Positions 1 to 8,193 of a stretch of 64,000 nucleotides of DNA are shown piece by piece. The DNA lies in assembly GCF_014649855.1 (NCBI RefSeq), contig NZ_BMTV01000020.1, positions 1 through 64,000 on the forward strand. Reading direction: 5' to 3'. The stretch is from Streptomyces roseolus. Its GTDB lineage: Bacteria; Actinomycetota; Actinomycetes; Streptomycetales; Streptomycetaceae. A program made the position numbers and the translations under genes. Position 1 is the first letter of the stretch; every line of letters begins with the position of its first letter. The notes under the pieces were generated by a model. That model made no database searches and was not told the origin of the DNA. It saw only the letters and a program-made list of their open reading frames with translations.

Positions 1-157
1 CGCCTGAGGGACGAAGGCGGCACCCGCCCGCAGCGGTGGCGAAGCCCAGCGCGACCACGAAAGCGAGCGGCTGAGCTGAGCCGTAGCGGAGGGTGGGCGG
101 CCGCTTTCTCCATTCGCCGAGCGCGTCAACCACCCCGCGTCCAAGCCGTGACCGAAT

Positions 158-198
158 CTCCCCCAGGATGTGACATACATCCCGGGGGAGTTTGTTTT
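158..198 (+). terminator. Rho-independent terminator of a gene left of the window
   Basis: A 14-bp stem with one mismatch (CTCCCCC then GGATGT on the left, complement on the right, loop GACAT) is followed directly by TTTGTTTT. It points rightward, so it should end a transcript that starts outside the window. The rest of 1-339 shows no convincing gene; 199-339 is the presumed promoter region of the gene at 340. Confidence 0.6.
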
Positions 199-339
199 CG
201 CAGGTCAGGGCCGTTACGGGACTAAACACCCGGCCAAAATACCTGTCCGTTTCGTGACGTAATGCACTGACAGGGGGTCCCGGGGCGCGACAAGCTGATG
301 TAGGAAGTCGGGGGATCGTCTCGAATCGGGAGTACGTCA

Positions 340-1176
340 GTGAGCGCCATGTCTCTTGCCCTGCTGCTGACCACGGCCGCTGCCACGGCCGTGGGCGCTG
401 CTGCCCTGCATCACGTGCGGGGTCTCCGCAAGGAGGTCACCGCCCTGCGCACCGAGCTCGCCGCGGACCGCGGCGTGACGGTCCCCGCGGCCCGCACCTC
501 GCCCGCCGCCGAGATACGGGCCGCGGTCGCCGAGGCGCTGGCCGAGGAGCGCGAGCGCGAGCTCGCCGAGGCGCGGGCCTTCTGGGCGGCGCAGGAGGCC
601 CGGGACGCGGCCGACGCGCCCTCCGCCCTCCTCGGCGGACTGGGCGGCGAGGAGCCCACCGGGCTCTTCGTGCCGCGCCAGACCGACTTCGTGGGCCTGG
701 AGGCGATGGCCCTGGAGGCCATGGAGGCCGAGGCGGCGGCGCTCGACGGCATCGCCGACCCGGTGGACGACTTCCCCGAGTACCCCGAGGACTCCGCGGA
801 GCTGGCCGCCGCCCGCCGGCGGCACCCCTCGCACCCGGACTTCGTGCCGGTGCAGACGCCGGTCGTCACGGACCACGAGCGCACGGTGGCGCGCCTGGAG
901 GAGCTGGCCGACACGGCCACGGCCCTCACGGACGTCCGCCCCGGCCCGCTCGGGACGCTGGACGTGTACGTCTTCGCCGACGGCACGACGCTCTGCATGA
1001 CCCCCGGTCACCGCGAGACCGCCGAGCGCCTCGCCGACGCCCTCCGTGCCGGCCGCACCCCGATCCTCCTCGGCGGCTCCGGCGTCTCCGGCGCCTTCGC
1101 CCTGACCTTCTCCTACGGCGACACGGACGAGGAGAACGTCTACATCCTCGCGGATCGCGTCATCGCGTCCCTCTGA
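340..1176 (+). CDS. Hypothetical membrane-anchored protein with acidic coiled-coil linker
   Basis: A 278-residue protein of unknown function. Residues about 4-24 form one hydrophobic Ala/Leu-rich helix, so it is probably N-terminally anchored. A basic patch follows and then an Ala/Glu-rich, probably coiled-coil stretch (about 45-120). A compact C-terminal part (about 185-278) has alternating strand and helix character and a Gly-rich turn (GGSGVSG). The start is GTG at 340; an internal ATG three codons later is possible. It stands alone, downstream of the terminator at 158-198 and upstream of a palindromic hairpin at 1197-1216. I do not recognise a named family, and codon use is typical of Streptomyces. 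Confidence 0.8.
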   Translation: MSAMSLALLLTTAAATAVGAAALHHVRGLRKEVTALRTELAADRGVTVPAARTSPAAEIRAAVAEALAEERERELAEARAFWAAQEARDAADAPSALLGGLGGEEPTGLFVPRQTDFVGLEAMALEAMEAEAAALDGIADPVDDFPEYPEDSAELAAARRRHPSHPDFVPVQTPVVTDHERTVARLEELADTATALTDVRPGPLGTLDVYVFADGTTLCMTPGHRETAERLADALRAGRTPILLGGSGVSGAFALTFSYGDTDEENVYILADRVIASL

Positions 1177-1196
1177 TCCACCGCGCCCCTCGCACG

Positions 1197-1216
1197 GTGA
1201 GGCCCCGGGGCCTCAC
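1197..1216. terminator. Palindromic hairpin after the 340-1176 gene
   Basis: GTGAGGCCCC is followed immediately by its exact reverse complement. It lies 20 bp after the stop codon of the upstream gene and also faces the 3' end of the minus-strand gene ending at 1320, so it could serve both. There is no T tract, as is common in Streptomyces. Confidence 0.45.
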
Positions 1217-1319
1217 AGGCTTCGGGGCGCCGCGGCGGCCTCCGGCCGCCGGACGGGGGCCGGGGTGGCGCCCCGGCCGCGGATCCCGAGCAGGCCCGCC
1301 CGCGGATCCCCCGCCGCCG

Positions 1320-1649
1320 CTACAGCCCCGAGCGCTCCAGCGCCTCCCGTACCAGCCTCACGGCCTCGTCCAGCTCCCGTTCCGGGGAGGGGGACGGGGC
1401 CGTTCGCAGTGCCTCGGCGAGGTCCGTGCCGGCCACCGCCAGCTGGTCGGCGACCGCGAAGACCCCCGCGTCGGGGATGACGCGCGGCTCGGCCCCGGGC
1501 GTCTCGACCCGCTGCGACCGCACCGCGAGTTCCCGTGCCAGGGCCAGCCCCTCCTCCGCCGCGCCCCGCTGGAGGCGGCTCTGGGGGGCGGCCCGCAGCC
1601 GGTCGGCGAAGCGTTCCACGGCGGCGGTCAGTTCACTCGTATCCAGCAC
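1320..1649 (-). CDS. Small hypothetical helical protein
   Basis: A 109-residue soluble protein, almost entirely helical, with heptad-like Leu/Ala spacing and no membrane segment or recognisable motif. The open frame extends upstream to 1790, but that extension overlaps the terminator at 1680-1717 and the end of the neighbouring gene and is rich in Pro/Arg/Gly. I therefore place the start at GTG 1649 (VLDTSELTAAVERF). It reads leftward and ends near the hairpin at 1197-1216. No function is proposed. The call rests on coding-like third-position GC and position rather than on homology. Confidence 0.6.
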   Translation of the reverse strand: MLDTSELTAAVERFADRLRAAPQSRLQRGAAEEGLALARELAVRSQRVETPGAEPRVIPDAGVFAVADQLAVAGTDLAEALRTAPSPSPERELDEAVRLVREALERSGL

Positions 1650-1679
1650 CCGGCCGACCCTACCGCCCCCCGCGCACGC

Positions 1680-1717
1680 GGAAGGGCCCGCCCGGCGGGT
1701 GCCGGACGGGCCCTTCC
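1680..1717 (-). terminator. Terminator of the Bax-inhibitor family gene
   Basis: GGAAGGGCCCG at 1680-1690 pairs with its exact reverse complement at 1707-1717, with a 16-nt GC-rich loop. It lies about 20 bp past the stop of the gene ending at 1736 and just before the start of the small gene at 1649, separating the two. Confidence 0.6.
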
Positions 1718-1735
1718 CCCGAGTCACGGGGTGCG

Positions 1736-2638
1736 TCAGTCGTCGCCCTGGAGGATCGACAGCAGACGCAGCATCTCCAGGTAGATCCACACCAGGGTCA
1801 TGGTGAGGCCGAAGGCGGCCAGCCAGGCCTCCTCGCGCGGCGCGCCGTAGGTCACGCCGTCCTCGACCTGCTTGAAGTCGAGGGCGAGGAAGCAGGCGCC
1901 CAGGATGATGCCGATGACACCGAAGAGGATGCCGAGGCCGCCGCTGCGGAAGCCGAGGCCGTCACCGCCCGCGAAGACCGAGAACAGCAGGTTGACCACC
2001 ATGAGCAGCATGAAGCCCATGGCCGCGGCCATCACGAAGCCGGTGAAGCGGCGGTTGACCCGGATCCAGCCCATCTTGTAGGCGATGAGCACACCGGCGA
2101 AGACCGCCATCGTGCCGAGCACGGCCTGGATGACGACGCCGTCGGCGATGTACGTCGAGACGGCGGCCGAGATCACGCCGAGGAAGACGCCCTCGAAGGC
2201 CGCGTAGCCCAGGATCAGCGCCGGCGACGCCTTGCGCTTGAAGGACTGCACGAGCGCCAGGACCAGGGCGACCAGGGCGGCGCCGATGGCGATGCCGTAG
2301 GACTTGCCCAGGTTCGCCGGGTCGACCGGCAGCAGGAACCAGGACAGGACGGCGGTGAGCACGACCGTGCCGAGCGTCATGGCCGTACGGCTCACGACGT
2401 CGTCGATCGTCATCACATTGCCGCGCGCCTGCTGCGGGGCGCCCGCCTGGACGTCCTGCGGCGCGTAGGGGTTGGTGGCGTACGGGTTGGTCGCACCCTC
2501 GGCGTACGGGTTGCCGGTCGCGTACGGGTTCGTTCCGACGGCGGGGCCCCCGGCCTGCGGCTGCTGCGCGTTGAAGCCCGCGTAGCCGTTGTCGCGGCTG
2601 AACCCCCGTCGCGAGAAGACCGGGTTGCTGCTCCTCAT
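1736..2638 (-). CDS. Bax inhibitor-1 / YccA family integral membrane protein
   Basis: A 300-residue membrane protein. Residues 1-75 are a soluble, low-complexity N-terminus with repeated NPYA units (NPYATGNPYAEG and similar). About seven hydrophobic helices follow, matching the BI-1/YccA fold; the family includes pH-sensitive calcium-leak channels and protease modulators, but the role in actinobacteria is not established. The C-terminus ends in a charged tail after a helix containing ALDFKQVEDG. The ATG at 2638 has a strong ribosome site (GGAGGAGTGAG). The gene is monocistronic between bldA upstream and a terminator downstream. The NPYA N-terminus resembles the NPYAQ-rich tail of the membrane protein at 27784-28389, which may only be shared low complexity. 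Confidence 0.85.
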   Translation of the reverse strand: MRSSNPVFSRRGFSRDNGYAGFNAQQPQAGGPAVGTNPYATGNPYAEGATNPYATNPYAPQDVQAGAPQQARGNVMTIDDVVSRTAMTLGTVVLTAVLSWFLLPVDPANLGKSYGIAIGAALVALVLALVQSFKRKASPALILGYAAFEGVFLGVISAAVSTYIADGVVIQAVLGTMAVFAGVLIAYKMGWIRVNRRFTGFVMAAAMGFMLLMVVNLLFSVFAGGDGLGFRSGGLGILFGVIGIILGACFLALDFKQVEDGVTYGAPREEAWLAAFGLTMTLVWIYLEMLRLLSILQGDD

Positions 2639-2819
2639 CTCACTCCTCCATGGACGGCCGCACTGCGCGGCCTTGCGTCAAGGGTAATGCGTAGGCAAAA
2701 GAAACTCTCTAGTGCTCGGGGAGGATCTTTTCGAGGAGACGGGGAAGGCGGGCGGAGAGGGAGGCGGGAGGGCGGGAGGAGGGGCGGTGCGTCCGGCCGC
2801 AGGATCCCCTGGGGCCGGG

Positions 2820-2905
2820 TGGTGCCCGGAACCGGACTTGAACCGGTACGGCCCGAAGGCCAGCGAGGTTTAAGCTCGCCGTGTCTGCTATTCCACCATC
2901 CGGGC
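2820..2905 (-). tRNA. bldA: tRNA-Leu (anticodon UAA), bldA type
   Basis: The minus strand from 2905 folds as a class II tRNA. The acceptor GCCCGGA pairs with TCCGGGC. The anticodon stem GCGAG/CTCGC encloses loop CTTAAAC, giving anticodon TAA. There is a long variable arm (GGCC-TTCG-GGCC) and a T arm CCGG-TTCAAGT-CCGG. Discriminator A is followed by an encoded CCA (2822-2820). This is the only tRNA that reads UUA in Streptomyces, where it controls development and antibiotic production because TTA codons are confined to a few genes. Anticodon and fold are seen directly; the bldA name follows from them. Confidence 0.95.
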
Positions 2906-2989
2906 GTTGCCGCGGTTGCTCCGCGTTAGCACAGGAGCCTATCGGGGCCCTTCCCCCGTTCAGCGGTAACGAGGGAGCGATGTTGTCTT

Positions 2990-3017
2990 ATTTTATTGAC
3001 GTCTGAGGGTGCGTCAG
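2990..3017 (-). promoter_or_regulatory. Candidate bldA promoter
   Basis: On the minus strand a -35-like CTGACG (3017-3012) and a -10-like TAAAAT (2995-2990) are separated by 16 bp in a locally AT-rich patch that is rare in this DNA. Transcription would begin near 2983, about 78 nt before the mature 5' end. The remainder of 2906-3307 shows no gene; a 14-bp palindrome CCCGGAGCTCCGGG at 3253-3266 precedes the ABC transporter gene. Confidence 0.4.
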
Positions 3018-3307
3018 CGCAGGTGAGCGGGGTTTTCGCGAACTGCGGCCGAGGTCGCGGGCGCAAAGCGGCCACCCCTGGATTGACCAGATCTCGCCGC
3101 AGGTGTGTCACCTCCCGCCGCGGCCCCCTCGTCGGGGTCGCCGTCATACCAGAGGAGGAGGCGGGAGGGGCGCGGTCCGACCCGAGAGGGCCCCGGGAAC
3201 GGGCACGTGGGCGGACGACCGCGACACGAACGTTCGAAACGATGGAGGGGTTCCCGGAGCTCCGGGTTTCCGCTCATCCGAACGACCGTCGTGACAGGAG
3301 TCCCCTC

Positions 3308-4078
3308 GTGACCACCACTCCCACCGTGCCCCGCGCCACCGCGGTGGCCGCCCGCGCCACGGAACTCACGAAGGTCTACGGCCAGGGCGAGACCCAGGTG
3401 GTCGCGCTCGACCGGGTCAGCGTGGACTTCCGCCAGGGCGAGTTCACCGCGATCATGGGCCCCTCCGGCTCCGGCAAGTCGACGCTCATGCACTGCGTCG
3501 CCGGCCTCGACTCCTTCTCCTCCGGTTCGGTCCGGATCGGCGAGACCGAGCTGTCCACCCTCAAGGACAAGCAGCTCACCCAGCTCCGCCGGGACAAGAT
3601 CGGCTTCATCTTCCAGGCGTTCAACCTGCTGCCGACCCTCACCGCCATGGAGAACATCACGCTCCCCATGGACATCGCCGGCCGCAAGGCGGACCAGGCG
3701 TGGGTCGAGAAGGTCATCGACATGCTCGGCCTCTCCGGCCGCCTCAAGCACCGCCCGACCGAGCTCTCCGGCGGCCAGCAGCAGCGCGTCGCCGTCGCCC
3801 GCGCCCTCGCCTCCCAGCCGGAGATCATCTTCGGTGACGAGCCCACCGGAAACCTGGACTCCCGCTCCGGCGCCGAGGTCCTCGGCTTCCTGCGGAACTC
3901 GGTGCGCGAGCTCGGCCAGACCGTCGTCATGGTCACCCACGACCCCGTCGCCGCCTCCTACGCCGACCGGGTGATCTTCCTGGCGGACGGCCGGATCGTC
4001 GACGAGATGCTGCGCCCCTCCGCCGACGGCGTGCTCGACCGCATGAAGGCCTTCGACGCCAAGGGCCGTACGAGCTGA
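3308..4078 (+). CDS. ABC transporter ATP-binding protein (MacB/LolD type)
   Basis: A 256-residue ATPase that would power the FtsX-type permease encoded next. Walker A GPSGSGKS lies at 51-58, the Q-loop near 103, the signature LSGGQQQR at 153-160, Walker B IIFGDEPT at 173-180, the D-loop NLDS, and the switch His in VTHD near 211. Size and motif spacing fit the lipoprotein/antimicrobial-peptide (MacB/LolD/FtsE) class. The open frame runs 104 codons upstream, but GTG at 3308 has AGGAG seven bases before it and begins the homologous part. A 58-bp gap to the permease gene indicates one operon. It is closely similar to the ATPase at 52613-53401, including the C-terminal MKxFDAxGRTS ending. Confidence 0.93.
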   Translation: MTTTPTVPRATAVAARATELTKVYGQGETQVVALDRVSVDFRQGEFTAIMGPSGSGKSTLMHCVAGLDSFSSGSVRIGETELSTLKDKQLTQLRRDKIGFIFQAFNLLPTLTAMENITLPMDIAGRKADQAWVEKVIDMLGLSGRLKHRPTELSGGQQQRVAVARALASQPEIIFGDEPTGNLDSRSGAEVLGFLRNSVRELGQTVVMVTHDPVAASYADRVIFLADGRIVDEMLRPSADGVLDRMKAFDAKGRTS

Positions 4079-4136
4079 CGCGGACGCGCCGGCCCCGCAC
4101 CTGACTTCCGTCCCGCCTTCCTCCAGGACCTCACCC

Positions 4137-6668
4137 ATGTTCCGTACCGCCCTGCGCAACGTCCTCGCGCACAAGGCGCGGCTGCTGATGACCGTGCTCG
4201 CCGTGATGCTCGGCGTCGCCTTCGTCTCCGGCACCCTCGTCTTCACCGACACCCTCTCCCAGGCCTTCCGGGGCCAGGCCGCGAAGAGCTACGACGACGT
4301 CGCCGTCGCCGTCAGCATGCGGCCGGACCCGGAGGAGGCCGCGAAGAACCCGGGCCTCTCCCAGGCCGTCGTCGACAAGGTCGCGAAGCTCGACGGCGTC
4401 ACCGGCGTCCGGCCCCGCGTCGACGGCTTCGCCGGCGTGCCGGACGCGAAGGGGAAGCTGATCGGCTCCGGCTGGTCCAACAAGGGCACCAACTTCGCCC
4501 CCGGCTCCGACGGCAAGGACCCCGCCCTCGCCTTCACGACCGGGAACGGCCCCGCCCGGCCGGACCAGATCGCCCTCGACGAGGAGACCGCCGACAAGGG
4601 CGGCTACCAGGTCGGCGAGCGGGTCCGCGTCGCCACCAACGGCCCGGTGAAGGAGTACACCCTCGCCGGCGTCTTCACCACGGAGGACGGCGCCGTCAAC
4701 GCCGGCGGCAGCCTCGTCGTCTTCGACGCCCCGGTCGCCCAGAAGCTCTACCTGAAGCCCGGCTACTACTCGGACCTGAACGTCTCTGCCGCCGCCGGCG
4801 CCGACGACGAGAAGCTCCGTGACGAGGTCCTGAAGGTCGTCCCGAAGGCCGCCACCGCGCAGACCGGCCAGGCCCTCGCCGACCAGCAGGCCCGCGACAT
4901 CGAGGCCGGCCTCGGCACGCTCAACCAGATGCTGCTCGCCTTCGCCGGCATCGCGCTCTTCGTCGGCGTCTTCCTGATCTCCAACACCTTCACCATGCTG
5001 GTCGCCCAGCGCACCAAGGAGCTCGCCCTGATGCGGGCCGTGGGTGCCTCGCGCAAGCAGATCACCCGCTCCGTCCTCGCCGAGGCCGGCATCGTCGGCC
5101 TGGTCGCCTCCGCCGTCGGCTACGTCCTCGGCATCGGGCTCGCCGTGGGCCTGCGCTCCGGCATGGCCGCCTTCGAGATGAAGGTCCCGGACGGCGAGCT
5201 GGTCCTCGGCGCCACCCCGCTCCTCGCCGCCTTCGGCGTCGGCGTCGTCATCACCATGCTGGCCGCCTGGCTGCCCGGCCGCCGCGCCGCGAAGATCCCG
5301 CCGGTCGCCGCCATGAACAGCGTCCACGCCACCCCGAACGCCAAGTCGCTCGTCGTGCGGAACGCGATCGGTGCCGCGATCACCGCCATCGGCGCCGTCC
5401 TGATCGTGCTCGGCGCCGACGCCGGCGGCGACGAGGGCCGGATGACCATCGCGGGCGGTGCCTTCACCACCCTCATCGGCGTCATCATCCTCATCCCCTT
5501 CCTCTCCCGGCCCGTGATCGCCCTGATCCGCCCCTTCTTCGTGAAGGCCTTCGGGATCGCCGGCAAGCTCGCCGGCCTCAACGCGGTCCGCAACCCGCGC
5601 CGCACCGGCGCCACCGCCTCCGCGCTCGCCATCGGCCTCACCCTGGTCACCGGCCTCACCGTGATCGGCGTCAGCGCCGGCCAGGCCCTCGACAAGATGA
5701 CCGTCGACCAGATCAAGGCCGACTACATGGTCTCCATGGCCAGCGGCGACGGCCTGTCGCAGGAGGCCCTGACGGCCCTGGAGAAGGCCCCGGGCGTCAC
5801 CGCGGTCTCCCCGCAGCAGGCCGGTGCCTTCGACATCGGGGGGAAGTACGTCTCCGCCTCCGGCGTCACCCCTGGCGACATCGAGAAGGTCCTCGCGGTC
5901 GACGTGCTGCAGGGCTCGCTCGCCGGGCTCGCCGACGGGCAGATCGCCGTCGCCGAGAAGACCGCCGCCGGCCGCGGCCTGAAGGTCGGCGCCTCCGTCC
6001 CGGTCGAGTACCTGGACAAGAAGAAGGGCGAGCTGAAGGTCACCGCGATCTACAAGGACAGCGAGTTCCTCTCCCCCGTCCTCGTCGACGCGAAGGTGCT
6101 CGACGCGCACGACCCGCAGAAGTACATCGGGCAGATCTTCGTCTCCACCGACGGCGGCCCGAGCGGTGCGCACGAGCAGGCCCTGATCAAGGCCCTGGGC
6201 GACAACCCGGCCATCACCGTCATGGACCACAAGGACATCCGCGACGAGTTCGGCGGGACCATCAACCTGATGCTGAACATCATGTACGGCCTGCTCGCGA
6301 TGGCCCTGATCATCGCCGTCCTCGGCGTCGTCAACACCCTCGCGATGTCCGTCTTCGAGCGGCAGCAGGAGATCGGCATGATCCGGGCGATCGGTCTCGA
6401 CCGCCGCCGGGTGAAGCGCATGGTCCGCCTGGAGGCCGTGGTCATCTCGGTCTTCGGCGCGATCGTCGGCATCGGCCTCGGCACCTTCCTCGCCTGGGCC
6501 ATCGGCAAGACCTTCGAGTCGAGCCTGCCGGGCTACGCGCTGGTCGTGCCCTGGGACCGGGTCGGGATCTTCCTCCTCCTGGCCGCCCTGGTCGGCGTGC
6601 TCGCCTCGCTCTGGCCGGCCCGCAGCGCCGCCCGCCTGAACATGCTCACCGCCATCAAGGCCGAGTAG
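4137..6668 (+). CDS. ABC transporter permease, FtsX family (tandem FtsX/MacB-like)
   Basis: An 843-residue membrane subunit partnering the ATPase just upstream. An N-terminal helix (MLGVAFVSGTLVF) is followed by a large extracytoplasmic domain (about 50-250). A first FtsX block of three helices follows (about 265-390, containing LALMRAVGASRKQI), then two further helices, a second extracytoplasmic domain, and a second FtsX block (about 715-840, containing IGMIRAIGLDRRRV). This ten-helix architecture is typical of actinobacterial exporters implicated in antimicrobial-peptide or lipid handling. The substrate is unknown. ATG 4137 has an AGGA site eight bases upstream. The gene ends at a strong convergent terminator. 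It is a paralogue of 50043-52616. Confidence 0.92.
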   Translation: MFRTALRNVLAHKARLLMTVLAVMLGVAFVSGTLVFTDTLSQAFRGQAAKSYDDVAVAVSMRPDPEEAAKNPGLSQAVVDKVAKLDGVTGVRPRVDGFAGVPDAKGKLIGSGWSNKGTNFAPGSDGKDPALAFTTGNGPARPDQIALDEETADKGGYQVGERVRVATNGPVKEYTLAGVFTTEDGAVNAGGSLVVFDAPVAQKLYLKPGYYSDLNVSAAAGADDEKLRDEVLKVVPKAATAQTGQALADQQARDIEAGLGTLNQMLLAFAGIALFVGVFLISNTFTMLVAQRTKELALMRAVGASRKQITRSVLAEAGIVGLVASAVGYVLGIGLAVGLRSGMAAFEMKVPDGELVLGATPLLAAFGVGVVITMLAAWLPGRRAAKIPPVAAMNSVHATPNAKSLVVRNAIGAAITAIGAVLIVLGADAGGDEGRMTIAGGAFTTLIGVIILIPFLSRPVIALIRPFFVKAFGIAGKLAGLNAVRNPRRTGATASALAIGLTLVTGLTVIGVSAGQALDKMTVDQIKADYMVSMASGDGLSQEALTALEKAPGVTAVSPQQAGAFDIGGKYVSASGVTPGDIEKVLAVDVLQGSLAGLADGQIAVAEKTAAGRGLKVGASVPVEYLDKKKGELKVTAIYKDSEFLSPVLVDAKVLDAHDPQKYIGQIFVSTDGGPSGAHEQALIKALGDNPAITVMDHKDIRDEFGGTINLMLNIMYGLLAMALIIAVLGVVNTLAMSVFERQQEIGMIRAIGLDRRRVKRMVRLEAVVISVFGAIVGIGLGTFLAWAIGKTFESSLPGYALVVPWDRVGIFLLLAALVGVLASLWPARSAARLNMLTAIKAE

Positions 6669-6681
6669 GCACCCGCGGTAC

Positions 6682-6727
6682 GAGAAGGGAGGGCCGGTCC
6701 CCGTGCGGGGACCGGCCCTCCCTTCTC
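6682..6727. terminator. Strong bidirectional terminator
   Basis: A perfect 21-bp stem (6682-6702 with 6707-6727; left arm begins GAGAAGGGAGGGCC) has a four-base loop. It sits between the convergent ends of the ABC permease gene and the methyltransferase gene and can terminate both. Confidence 0.85.
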
Positions 6728-6733
6728 CTCCTC

Positions 6734-8032
6734 CTACCGCTCCGTCCACTCCCGCGACCGCAGCGGCAGCCCGCTCGTCCCCACCACGGGCGTCCTCACC
6801 GCCAGGAACTGGTTCACGCCGATCCGGTTGCGCTCGAAGGAGACCGCCGAGGCCGCCATGTAGAGCCGCCAGATCCGGGCCCGCCCGGGCGAGGTGAGCC
6901 GGACCGCCCGGTCCCAGTCCTTCTCCAGGTTCGCCACCCAGCGGCGCAGCGTCAGCCCGTAGTGCTCGCGGAGCGCCTCCACGTCGCGGACCTCGAAGCC
7001 GGCGTCCTCCAGGGCCGTCAGGGTGCGGCCCATCGGGGCGAGTTCGCCGTCGGGGAAGACGTACGCGTCGATGAAGGGGTCCACCCGGTACGCCTCCTCG
7101 TCGGGCTCCGGGCGGCGCGAGATCTGGTGGTTGAGGAGCCGTCCGCCGGGCTTCAGGAGGCCGTACAGGAGGTCGGTGTACTCCCGGTACCTCGCCGCTC
7201 CCACGTGCTCGGCCATGCCGATCGAGGAGATCGCGTCGAACGGCCCGTCCGGCACGTCCCGGTAGTCCTGGACCCGGATCTCGATCCGGTCGGTGAGCCC
7301 CTCCTCGGCGATCCGCTTGCGGGCGAAGGCGGCCTGCTCGCGGGAGAGGGTGATGCCGACGACCCGGGCGCCGTACTCGCGGGCCGCGTGGATCGCCATC
7401 GAACCCCAGCCGCAGCCGACGTCGAGGAGCCGGTCTCCCTCCTTCAGGGCCAGCTTGCGGGCGACGAGGTCCAGCTTGTCGCGCTGGGCCTCCTCCAGGG
7501 TGCCGCCGTCCGTCCAGTAGGCGCACGAGTAGACCATCGACGGGCCGAGCACCAGCGCGTAGAAGTCGTTGCCGACGTCGTAGTGGTGGCTGATCGCCTG
7601 CCGGTCGCTGCGCCTGCTGTGCCGGCCGCCCCCGCGGCCCTTCGCCTCCTCGGCCGGCGGCTTCGGCGGCGGCAGCGGCCCGGCGAGCCGCAGCAGCTCG
7701 GCGGCGGCGGCCCGCGCCCGCGGATCGCGTGCGGCGTCGAGCAGGCCCCGGGTCTCCCCGCCGCGCTCCCAGATCAGTCCGGAGAGCCGGTCCAGGGCCT
7801 CGTACAGATCGCCCTCGACGTCGATCTCGCCGGCCACCCAGGCGCGGGCCAGGCCCAGTTCGCCGGGCTTCCAGATCATGCGGCGCAGCGCCTTGCGGTC
7901 CCGGATCACGAGCACGGGTCCGTCTCCCGCCGGCCCTGCTTCGCTGCGGTCCCAGGCGCGCAGGCGCACCGGCAGGGGACTTCCCAGCAGATCCTCGGCG
8001 AGGGTCGCGAGCCGCGTCGCGGCGTCGGCCAT
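6734..8032 (-). CDS. Cyclopropane-fatty-acyl-phospholipid synthase family methyltransferase
   Basis: A 432-residue SAM-dependent enzyme. Family members transfer a methylene or methyl group from SAM to unsaturated acyl chains of membrane phospholipids. The N-terminal substrate-binding part (about 1-150) leads to a conserved HYDVGNDFYALVLGPSMVYSC stretch. The SAM motif is LLDVGCGWGS, with GITLSREQ and IGMAEHVG motifs behind it. The C-terminal half has ISRRPEPDEE and RRWVANLEKDW, typical of CFA synthases. Length fits actinobacterial forms with a longer N-terminus. Start is ATG 8032. It is probably monocistronic, since terminators lie on both sides (6682-6727 and 8139-8180). Confidence 0.88.
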   Translation of the reverse strand: MADAATRLATLAEDLLGSPLPVRLRAWDRSEAGPAGDGPVLVIRDRKALRRMIWKPGELGLARAWVAGEIDVEGDLYEALDRLSGLIWERGGETRGLLDAARDPRARAAAAELLRLAGPLPPPKPPAEEAKGRGGGRHSRRSDRQAISHHYDVGNDFYALVLGPSMVYSCAYWTDGGTLEEAQRDKLDLVARKLALKEGDRLLDVGCGWGSMAIHAAREYGARVVGITLSREQAAFARKRIAEEGLTDRIEIRVQDYRDVPDGPFDAISSIGMAEHVGAARYREYTDLLYGLLKPGGRLLNHQISRRPEPDEEAYRVDPFIDAYVFPDGELAPMGRTLTALEDAGFEVRDVEALREHYGLTLRRWVANLEKDWDRAVRLTSPGRARIWRLYMAASAVSFERNRIGVNQFLAVRTPVVGTSGLPLRSREWTER

Positions 8033-8138
8033 GGTGAAACACCTCCGTGGTCCTTGCCCCAGATTGGTTCGTCACCCAGGGAACACCGTCCGTAGGGGTT
8101 TGCCATCCCGCCGCGACGCAAGGAGTCCGCAGAACACG

Positions 8139-8180
8139 CCGAAGGGCCGCCCGCACCACGGATGACGGACGGCCCTTCGG
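8139..8180 (-). terminator. Terminator of the NADH dehydrogenase gene
   Basis: CCGAAGGGCCG at 8139-8149 pairs exactly with 8170-8180 across a 20-nt loop. It begins 14 bp after the end of the gene at 8194 and precedes the start of the methyltransferase gene at 8032. Confidence 0.6.
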
Positions 8181-8193
8181 TACTGCGGGGGTG

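Noticed and set aside
3253..3266. Palindrome CCCGGAGCTCCGGG upstream of the first ABC ATPase
   Set aside because: Fourteen GC-rich bases can arise by chance in this DNA; position alone does not support an operator.
2996..3307. An N-terminal extension of the first ABC ATPase to 2996
   Set aside because: The extension is Arg/Gly-rich, overlaps the presumed bldA promoter and lacks a ribosome site, whereas GTG 3308 has AGGAG.
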